A DNA stretch of 16,318 nt, taken from the NCBI GenBank assembly GCA_024691465.1, contig JAILNO010000064.1, forward strand, positions 1-16,318. Reading direction: 5' to 3'. Positions within the stretch are counted from its first letter, which is position 1; each line of letters opens with the position of its first letter. A program made the translations under genes and the position numbers. This document shows positions 6,874-12,844 of this stretch, piece by piece. The DNA comes from Pseudobutyrivibrio sp. Lineage in GTDB: Bacteria; Bacillota_A; Clostridia; Lachnospirales; Lachnospiraceae. The notes beneath the pieces were generated by a model. It saw nothing but the letters and a program-made list of their open reading frames with translations. It was not told the DNA's origin and did not search any database.

Positions 6874-8103
6874 TTGTTTAATAAACAGGAATTAACCAGC
6901 AAGAAGACGCTGATTGAAGTAATAGTCATATGTGTAGTAATGGGCGTAGGCTTGCTTATATATGACTACGTGCAAAACAGGGTATATTTCGACGGATCCA
7001 TCGAAAGAAGTGAAGCTGGTGATGGGAAAAAGCGAGAAGACTTAGAGTTAGAATTCTACGATAACAAAGAGGAGCTATCGGTGGAAGTATCTGATAAGAG
7101 ACTATCCTCAAGTCAGGTGGATGAGTATTTTGATCAGGCCCAAGCAGAAATAGATGAGTCGTATCTAGGGTCCAATGAGTCAGCCAATAAAGTAACGGAG
7201 GACCTGGATTTAAGAGGAAGCTATTGCGATGGGATGGTTAAAGCATACTGGTCATTTGACAGGACAGGAGTTGTGTCGTCAGATGGAGCTCTCAGAGTGG
7301 AAAACATAGAAAAAGAAGGCCAGATCATTAATCTGGTGGCTGAGCTTAGCTATGAAAATGAGAGTAGGCTCTATGCTTTTTCGGTATTTGTATGTAGAAA
7401 AGGCATGGATACAGTGGAAGGTCAATTAACTGCCATCCAAGAAGAAGTTATCTGTGTGGATGAAAGTAGTCGAAATGAAGATAACCTGGTTCTCCCAAAA
7501 CAGGTAGGAGATATTCCATTAGTTTGGAAACGCAAAATGAATTTCAGAGGTTTGCAAATCTTGATTCTGGGACTGGTCACAGTGGTGGCCGTGTCTATAG
7601 GAAAGAAAAGAGACGAAGCCATAAGTAAAAAGCAATTAATTGAAGAAAAGGATAAGGATTACCCCATGATTGTAAGTGAATTATCTATCCTAATGGGCGC
7701 TGGAATGAGCTTCAGAAAAGCGTTAGAGCGAATTGTGGGTAGATATAACCTTAAGAAACAAGCCGGGATAATACGACCAGGCTATGAAGATATGGCTTAC
7801 ACATATAGAAAAATATGCGATGGAGCAGGAGAGATAGCGGCATTAGAAGACCTGGGAAACCGAAGCGAAAGCAAAGAATATAGAAAACTGGCGTTGCTCT
7901 TAGTTCAAAACCTGAGAAAGGGCTCCACAGATTTGCTTAACTCTCTGGAAAAAGAAGAGAAATATGCCTTTGAATTGAGAAAAGAGAAGGCGATTAGAGC
8001 AGGAGAGGAGGCATCCACTAAGCTATTAATACCGATGGCAGGAATGCTATTTATTGTAATAGTAATACTGGTGGTGCCAGCACTCATGCAGATGAATATT
8101 TAG
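6874..8103 (+). CDS. tadC: TadC-like platform protein with large extracytoplasmic insert
   Basis: The C-terminal third (about residues 245-409) is a type II secretion F domain: YPMIVSELSILMGAGMSFRKAL, then a final hydrophobic helix near 383-406. This makes it the TadC partner of TadB. Unlike an ordinary TadC of about 300 residues, an N-terminal helix (about 13-30) is followed by some 190 polar, acidic residues before the next helix (about 226-243), so this region should lie outside the membrane. It contains VKAYWSFDRTGVVSSDGAL and a LVAELSYENESRLYAFSVFV strand pattern, reminiscent of bacterial Ig-like repeats. TTG 6874 was chosen because AGGAG is 6 nt upstream; TTG 6832 would add 14 residues and overlap tadB but has no clear site. 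Confidence 0.82.
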   Translation: MFNKQELTSKKTLIEVIVICVVMGVGLLIYDYVQNRVYFDGSIERSEAGDGKKREDLELEFYDNKEELSVEVSDKRLSSSQVDEYFDQAQAEIDESYLGSNESANKVTEDLDLRGSYCDGMVKAYWSFDRTGVVSSDGALRVENIEKEGQIINLVAELSYENESRLYAFSVFVCRKGMDTVEGQLTAIQEEVICVDESSRNEDNLVLPKQVGDIPLVWKRKMNFRGLQILILGLVTVVAVSIGKKRDEAISKKQLIEEKDKDYPMIVSELSILMGAGMSFRKALERIVGRYNLKKQAGIIRPGYEDMAYTYRKICDGAGEIAALEDLGNRSESKEYRKLALLLVQNLRKGSTDLLNSLEKEEKYAFELRKEKAIRAGEEASTKLLIPMAGMLFIVIVILVVPALMQMNI

Positions 8104-8147
8104 ATTCTTGTGTACTACATAAGGAAAAAATAGAAATGAGGTAGAAT

Positions 8148-8327
8148 ATGTATTTTTTAAAAAATAAGATTAGAGATTTTATTCAGGAAGAGGATGGAAT
8201 AGGAACAGTCGAGATGATTCTTATATTGGTGGTTCTTATTGGTATTGTCCTAATTTTTAAGGATGAACTTAATTCATTAGTTGAGAGTATCTTTGAGACA
8301 ATTAATTCTCAGGCAGGAAGAGTGTAG
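8148..8327 (+). CDS. flp: Flp-type pilin (major Tad pilus subunit)
   Basis: A 59-residue ORF with a basic leader, then EEDGIGTVEMILILVVLIG. Cleavage after Gly17 leaves a mature pilin of 42 residues with Glu at position +5 and a single hydrophobic helix, exactly the Flp layout. The leader MYFLKNKIRDFIQEEDG is typical. GAGGT (8138-8142) is 5 nt before the ATG. The 44-bp gap before it is the largest inside the tadZ-tadE stretch, with nothing else recognised in it. The TAG stop overlaps the next GTG start by one base. It is the only pilin-sized Flp gene here, and its place just after tadC fits a Tad locus. Confidence 0.92.
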   Translation: MYFLKNKIRDFIQEEDGIGTVEMILILVVLIGIVLIFKDELNSLVESIFETINSQAGRV

Positions 8328-9814
8328 TGGCAAAGGGTTCATTATCAGTATTCTTCGCCATGGTAATGGTGGCGGTAATGACCTTAATATTTACCATGTC
8401 AGAATGCATAAGAGTATTTGAATTCCATAATTTATCTCAAGAGTATACAGACATGGCGGTGGAGAGTGCTTTTTCAGAGTACAACCCATATCTATGGACC
8501 AACTATAGGATACTGGCAGTGGACCTAGGATATGGGACTGACACCATAGGTCCTAGCATCTTAGAGAGGAAGACCATGGATTACTGTAGCTACAACTCTA
8601 ATATTTCTGAAGGTAAAAATTACACAAGACTTACTCCGGATAGTTGTAGAGCTGATAAATATACACTTTTGACTGACGGACAGGGGCAGGGTGTAGTTAG
8701 GCTTGGGGTCAAGGCCGCGGAAGATGGGCTGGCCCAACAGATAATAGATGGAGTTCAGGGTAAGTCTGACAGCATAAATGGAGTGGAAATAGTTGCGGTA
8801 GAAGAACTGGCAGATAGTGGTGATCAGGCACTGACTCAGGCAAAGGCTGAGTTAGAAGAGAAAAAGCGAATTGCAGCAGAGGACGATAATCCGGACACTA
8901 ATCCTTCTGATTATCCTGAACCAGGGCATGTGGAAGATGATCCATTGGATGCTTTTAAAGCTATCAGAGAGTCCTTTTCAAAAGGAGTTGTTTCTCAGGT
9001 GGTTTCAAAGGATGGTCTATCAGAAGCGTCTATAGATGAGGATACCATGCCATCTCACAGGAGCCTGCACTCTGGCAATCAGGAAATTGAAAGTGGCAAT
9101 GCGATAGTTGATAAAGCTCTGTTTATAGATTATCTGATGACTAATTACAGTTACTATGGTTATGACTTAAAGCATGATGGACTGAAGTACGAAGTGGAAT
9201 ATCTCATATCAGGGAAGGAATCAGATGTGGAGTCTCTAGCCAGAGTAGTTGAGGAGCTGATGGTTATAAGAGAAGCTGCCAACTATACAACTATAGTTAA
9301 TAATTCGTCACTTTCTTCCCAAGCAGGAGCTATAGCAGAGATATTGGCAGGATTCACAATGAATACAGCCATAATTGAAGCGGTGAAGTACGCAATTATA
9401 GGGGCATGGGCCTATATCGAGAGTATCCTTGATATTAGATTGCTCCTATCTGGCGGTAAGATTCCTGTGGTTAAGAACATAGACCAATGGACCTCAGATG
9501 TGTGGCATCTTTCTTCGGTCTTCGATATTAATACGAAGGCTAAAGCATGCGAGAATGGTATGAGTTACAAGGATTATCTAATAGGATTCTTAACGCTGCA
9601 CGCTAATACAACTCTTGCCATGAGAGCTTGTGACGTCATGGAAAATGCACTCAATTCCACAGAGGATTACAAGAGTGTCAAAGTAGATAATATGGTAATT
9701 GCCGCTGATATATCTATTAACTATTCAGGAAGTGAAATGTTTCTGTCATTACTATCTGCGCCGTCTAATGAGACGGGTTATTCCTTTAAAAAGAACAAAT
9801 TAATAGCTTACTAA
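8327..9814 (+). CDS. DUF5702-type pilus-associated secreted protein
   Basis: A 495-residue protein with a short N-terminus and one hydrophobic helix (about residues 6-24, KGSLSVFFAMVMV), followed by a long outside domain. The opening and the LSQEYTDMAVESAFSEYNPYL region resemble the DUF5702 family found in clostridial Tad loci, where it takes the place of TadG-like proteins; assignment is from memory of the family. A Pro/Asp-rich linker lies at about 185-205 and a second hydrophobic stretch at about 348-378. Although KGS resembles a prepilin cleavage site, position +5 is Phe, not Glu, so processing by the A24 peptidases is unsure. GTG start with a GGAAG-like site 6 nt upstream; starts on the stop codon of flp. 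Confidence 0.75.
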   Translation: MAKGSLSVFFAMVMVAVMTLIFTMSECIRVFEFHNLSQEYTDMAVESAFSEYNPYLWTNYRILAVDLGYGTDTIGPSILERKTMDYCSYNSNISEGKNYTRLTPDSCRADKYTLLTDGQGQGVVRLGVKAAEDGLAQQIIDGVQGKSDSINGVEIVAVEELADSGDQALTQAKAELEEKKRIAAEDDNPDTNPSDYPEPGHVEDDPLDAFKAIRESFSKGVVSQVVSKDGLSEASIDEDTMPSHRSLHSGNQEIESGNAIVDKALFIDYLMTNYSYYGYDLKHDGLKYEVEYLISGKESDVESLARVVEELMVIREAANYTTIVNNSSLSSQAGAIAEILAGFTMNTAIIEAVKYAIIGAWAYIESILDIRLLLSGGKIPVVKNIDQWTSDVWHLSSVFDINTKAKACENGMSYKDYLIGFLTLHANTTLAMRACDVMENALNSTEDYKSVKVDNMVIAADISINYSGSEMFLSLLSAPSNETGYSFKKNKLIAY

Positions 9815-9837
9815 TAATAGAAAGGAGGTGTAAAAAG

Positions 9838-10803
9838 GTGTCTCTTTCACAAAATTATCCCCCAGACAGTTTACTTGCACCAAACTGTCTAAAGTCAAAA
9901 AATTATCTTAATAAACCAAAAATATATAAGTCCCAACTTCATAAAATTATCAATATAAAAGAGATGCCTTTTTATGCCTCCTTTTTAAAAGCCAGCTATA
10001 CCATAGAAGCTGCGATTATAATGCCGCTATTTATTACACTTATGGTATTTGGAATATTCATCTTTAGAGTGTTACAGGTTCAATCAGGTATGCAGCAGTC
10101 TATTAATACTGCCAGCAGAACTATGGCAGTATCTTTAGGCAATGTGGCTAATTCAGGCGAATCTAATAAAGATGTTAATCCTGATGGTGAGGATCCATCA
10201 GTAAAGGGTGAATTATCCGAGGCGGCATTACTAGCTTCAACGATTGCTCTGGCGGGAGTTGAGGTGGCTAATAACCATGTGCCATTGGAATTTATAGATG
10301 GTGGAGCCGCGGGTATTAATTTTTTAGAAAGTGACGCAAGCGGAAATTATATAGATTTAAAAATAAGTTATGAAATGACTTTTCCAGTAGGATTGCTAGG
10401 GGATTATTCCTTTGAAGTTAATCAGAGAGCCCGCAATCGCAAATGGGTAGGATATGACAAGTCGGAAGGTTCTACAGATGGCACATATGTATATATTACG
10501 GATCATGGAGAAGTGTATCACAGGAATTATTTCTGTACCTACTTAAATCCATCGGTTCATAGAGTAGGAGAGTCCGAGGTGCCTAATCTTAGAAACAAGA
10601 GCGGTGGTAAGTATTACCAATGTAAGCGGTGTAAAGGAACGAAGGCTAATGGATTCTTATATGTGACGGATTATGGTGAAGCATATCACACTGATGTGAA
10701 TTGTACAGAGATAAAACATAACATTAAAAAAGTATTATACGAAGAAGTAAAAGATAAAATGAACCCTTGCAGCAAGTGTTCTGCTGGGGAGCATGAGGAG
10801 TGA
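9838..10803 (+). CDS. TadE-like minor pilin with long leader and two tandem Cys/His motifs
   Basis: Residues 51-64 (KASYTIEAAIIMPL) are a TadE prepilin signal: cleavage would fall after Ala52 (usually Gly), leaving Glu57 at +5 and a single hydrophobic helix. The 52-residue leader is unusually long. The exterior part ends in two copies of one module: YVYITDHGEVYH with His228, Cys233, Cys262, Cys265, and FLYVTDYGEAYH with His284, Cys289, Cys311, Cys314. Both copies keep H-x4-C and C-x2-C, so each may hold a metal ion. GTG 9838 is chosen because of the near-perfect AAGGAGGTG 7 nt upstream; ATG 9964 (residue 43) is a weaker alternative. It starts 23 bp after the DUF5702 gene. Confidence 0.82.
   Translation: MSLSQNYPPDSLLAPNCLKSKNYLNKPKIYKSQLHKIINIKEMPFYASFLKASYTIEAAIIMPLFITLMVFGIFIFRVLQVQSGMQQSINTASRTMAVSLGNVANSGESNKDVNPDGEDPSVKGELSEAALLASTIALAGVEVANNHVPLEFIDGGAAGINFLESDASGNYIDLKISYEMTFPVGLLGDYSFEVNQRARNRKWVGYDKSEGSTDGTYVYITDHGEVYHRNYFCTYLNPSVHRVGESEVPNLRNKSGGKYYQCKRCKGTKANGFLYVTDYGEAYHTDVNCTEIKHNIKKVLYEEVKDKMNPCSKCSAGEHEE
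9864..9890 (+). repeat. Perfect 9-bp inverted repeat inside the TadE leader coding sequence
   Basis: AGACAGTTT (9864-9872) and AAACTGTCT (9882-9890) flank a 9-nt loop, 26 bp after the GTG start. No T run follows, so it is not a terminator. It may act on translation of the TadE-like gene or mark a segment of former spacer DNA. Confidence 0.6.
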
Positions 10804-10807
10804 GTTA

Positions 10808-11245
10808 ATGGAAACTTTTGGTTTAATCTGCCTGTATGGAATTGCAGCGGTGGATGATATAAAGACAAGGGAAGTAAGAGTTATTGAAATAGTAATATTT
10901 GGAATGTTAGGAATTATCTTCAATATTATTTGCAAGCCATATAGCATGGTGAGTATAGCAGGTGGCGTGGGAATAGGTCTACTTATATTAATATTTAGCC
11001 TATTAACCAGAGGAAAAATCGGCGCAGGTGACGCATATATCATTATGGTAACAGGTCTATTCTTAGGTTTCATAAATACAGCTATATTGCTTTGGGTTAG
11101 TTCAATTCTTGCAGCGATATACGGCATATGCATGGTTCGTATATACGGTAGAAGCATGAGAATGGAATTACCATTCGTACCTTTTTTACTAATAGGCTAT
11201 CTACTCTTGAATATGATGAGGATATTAGGAGGTTCGATAGCATGA
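10808..11245 (+). CDS. TadV/CpaA-type prepilin peptidase 2 (A24 aspartic protease)
   Basis: A second, divergent A24 peptidase in the same cluster, 145 residues. The catalytic pair is visible: VDDIKTREV with Asp17 and IGAGDAYII with Asp75. Hydrophobic helices fill the rest, and ELPFVPFLLIGYLL near the C-terminus is usual for the family. The IPN triplet seen in peptidase 1 is replaced by VRV here. ATG 10808 is preferred over ATG 10793 because GAGGAG (10795-10800) is then 7 nt upstream. The gene begins 4 bp after the TadE-like stop and ends in an ATGA overlap with the mini TadE-like gene, suggesting it processes these adjacent minor pilins. Confidence 0.85.
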   Translation: METFGLICLYGIAAVDDIKTREVRVIEIVIFGMLGIIFNIICKPYSMVSIAGGVGIGLLILIFSLLTRGKIGAGDAYIIMVTGLFLGFINTAILLWVSSILAAIYGICMVRIYGRSMRMELPFVPFLLIGYLLLNMMRILGGSIA

Positions 11246-11448
11246 AGTTAAAGGGAAGTTATACAGTTGAGGCAGCTATAGTTATTAGCTTTTGCTTTAT
11301 ATTGTTTGGCCTTGCAGTGGGACTCAGCTATGAAATATTTAAGTTGGTAATAGAGTATGTGCAGTATGACAAGGATAATTTCGATGCAGTAAGTATGTTT
11401 AGAATAAAGGAGGGAATTACTGGCATTATTCATGCCATTAAAGATTAG
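11242..11448 (+). CDS. Small TadE-like pseudopilin
   Basis: A 68-residue protein beginning MKLKGSYTVEAAIVIS. A clean prepilin site is present: cleavage after Gly5 leaves Ser at +1 and Glu at +5, followed by one hydrophobic helix to about residue 28 and a short polar tail. Compared with TadE proteins it lacks the large exterior domain. AGGAGG (11227-11232) lies 9 nt before the ATG, and the start overlaps the peptidase stop as ATGA. It is likely a minor or initiating subunit of the pilus. Confidence 0.8.
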   Translation: MKLKGSYTVEAAIVISFCFILFGLAVGLSYEIFKLVIEYVQYDKDNFDAVSMFRIKEGITGIIHAIKD

Positions 11449-11452
11449 AGTT

Positions 11453-12565
11453 ATGGAAATATCTTATGAAAGAAAACACAATGATAGCTATATGATAATT
11501 GATGGTGAAGTGGATAGTAGTATCTATGAGGTCAGAATGATAAATGACAATGATATATCTGCTCTGCTTAAATTCACAACCTTCGCATTAGATGGAAGAG
11601 AGAAGTATAGTTATAATATCAGCCGTAAGGAGAATCTTGAAGACTTCGTTGAATCCCAGGATTTTACAATAGATGTATTAGAAAGAATTGTTATTAATAT
11701 TCAGTTAGCCCTGGATGAATTAGGGAAGTATTTAATAGATGAGGAATATATATGGCTTAGTAAGGAATCTATATTTTTAGAGAAAAGTAACGAGAATTTT
11801 AAGGTGGGATTATGCTTTTACCCTAAGAAATTCGGAAGTGTTCAGATTCAGTTTAGAGAACTAATGGAATATTTCATAACCGTTATCACAAAGGATGATA
11901 GAGATGGAGCTAGACTAGTATACGAAGCATATGACCTAACTCTTAAGGATGATTACACATTAGAAGAAATAATCGATTGTCTTCAGATGAGGGAAGAGAT
12001 AATGGAAGAGCAGGAAGAAATATATGTGGAGCACATTAGTCTGGATGATGATAGTGATGTGGTATATGAGGCCACCGAAGCAGAATATATTTCAGATATC
12101 TATGAAGATGAACCCAAAAAAGTGGGATTCATTGAAAGACTCATTGGAAGAGGAGTGGAAGGATTCTCTAGAAGAAAGCAACGTAAGGAAGAAAGTGTAG
12201 ATGAATTTGAGGATTTCGTCATTGATCCGGATTACGAGCTGGAAGAGAAGACGGTGTTATTGACTGAGAGCAAAGCTGTTGGAAAGTTAATCTATGACGG
12301 AAATAGTAATGAGGATGACTTTATAATTAACAAAGACATATTTAGGATTGGTTCGTCCAAGAATAACGATGCCATACTTCACGCTAAGACTGTCAGTGGT
12401 AGTCACGCCAAGATAGTGAAGGAGGGAGATGATTACTACCTTACAGATACCAATAGCCTAAATGGCAGTTTTGTTAATAGCATGCCTCTTCCTTATCGCA
12501 AGCCATATCTTCTTAAGCCTATGGACATAATTAGGTTTGCAAGTGAATCGTATGTGTTTATGTAG
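11453..12565 (+). CDS. FHA-domain protein with DUF6382-like N-terminus
   Basis: A soluble protein of 370 residues that ends the pilus cluster. The N-terminal 190 residues (MEISYERKHNDSYMIIDGE onward) resemble DUF6382, which in clostridia is coupled to FHA domains in Tad loci. An acidic linker (about 190-275) follows, interrupted by a basic helix with GFIERLIGRG. The C-terminal FHA domain (about 285-370) has FRIGSSKNNDAIL, SGSHAKI (Ser315, His318) and DTNSLNGSFVN (Asn337). FHA domains bind phosphothreonine; the usual GR arginine is Ser301 here, which may weaken binding. ATG 11453 lies 4 bp after the previous stop and fits the family start; ATG 11432 would add seven residues and overlap the previous gene. 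Confidence 0.85.
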   Translation: MEISYERKHNDSYMIIDGEVDSSIYEVRMINDNDISALLKFTTFALDGREKYSYNISRKENLEDFVESQDFTIDVLERIVINIQLALDELGKYLIDEEYIWLSKESIFLEKSNENFKVGLCFYPKKFGSVQIQFRELMEYFITVITKDDRDGARLVYEAYDLTLKDDYTLEEIIDCLQMREEIMEEQEEIYVEHISLDDDSDVVYEATEAEYISDIYEDEPKKVGFIERLIGRGVEGFSRRKQRKEESVDEFEDFVIDPDYELEEKTVLLTESKAVGKLIYDGNSNEDDFIINKDIFRIGSSKNNDAILHAKTVSGSHAKIVKEGDDYYLTDTNSLNGSFVNSMPLPYRKPYLLKPMDIIRFASESYVFM

Positions 12566-12569
12566 ATGA

Positions 12570-12758
12570 TACTAGTCGCAGCGGCTCAATCCTTATTCAT
12601 AATGGGAGTCTTTCAGACTCCTTTTTCGTTGCTTTCGCAACTAACATTATTCATAAGGTTTGAGTCACTCATTCTTCGTTATTAAGTAGTATTAATACTT
12701 CTTTTACAAGCAAGCTTGACAAGAAGTTATTAATTCAACTTAGTAACTGCGACTAGTA
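12570..12758. repeat. Nested inverted-repeat element able to form a three-way junction
   Basis: The outer arms are a perfect 12-bp inverted repeat: TACTAGTCGCAG (12570-12581) and CTGCGACTAGTA (12747-12758). Inside, arm A pairs 12585-12604 with 12645-12664 (17 of 20 positions) and encloses the terminator and a small GTTGC-TTTC-GCAAC hairpin (12628-12641). Arm B pairs 12678-12703 with 12721-12747 with two mismatches, one bulge and one G-U, around a CAAG tip. It starts 5 bp after the FHA stop codon. No T-box, tRNA or known riboswitch signature was seen. It could be a MITE-like insertion or a structured RNA. Confidence 0.75.
12604..12627 (+). terminator. Rho-independent terminator of the Tad operon
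   Basis: GGAGTCT (12605-12611) and AGACTCC (12615-12621) form a 7-bp stem with a 3-nt loop, followed by TTTTT at 12622-12626. It lies 40 bp after the FHA stop codon, at the top of arm A of the larger inverted-repeat element. Confidence 0.85.
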
Positions 12759-12773
12759 ACATATATTATTACA

Positions 12774-12802
12774 TTGTGAAGTGTCTTCTTTTTTGTTAAA
12801 AT
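12774..12802 (+). promoter_or_regulatory. Sigma-A promoter of secA with extended -10
   Basis: TTGTGA (12774-12779), a 17-nt spacer and TAAAAT (12797-12802), with TG at 12794-12795 in the extended -10 place. Transcription would start near 12809, giving a leader of about 36 nt. AGGAG at 12833-12837, 7 nt before the ATG, is the ribosome binding site. Confidence 0.75.
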
Positions 12803-12844
12803 AAAGGAAGTTTTTGGGTTAATCCCTAGATTAGGAGATGGAAC

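Noticed and set aside
8108..8136. TTGTGT-N17-TAGAAA as a private promoter for the Flp pilin gene
   Set aside because: The implied transcript would begin about 5 nt before the ATG and exclude the GAGGT ribosome binding site, so it could not serve the pilin.
10735..11157. 140-residue minus-strand frame opposite the second prepilin peptidase
   Set aside because: It is antisense to a gene with intact catalytic aspartates and good start site; its Ile/Pro-rich composition is the complement of membrane codons.
12566..12844. T-box or known riboswitch upstream of secA
   Set aside because: No T-box AGGGTGGNACCGCG sequence, no recognisable aptamer core, and the structure lies upstream of the secA promoter, so it is not in the secA leader.
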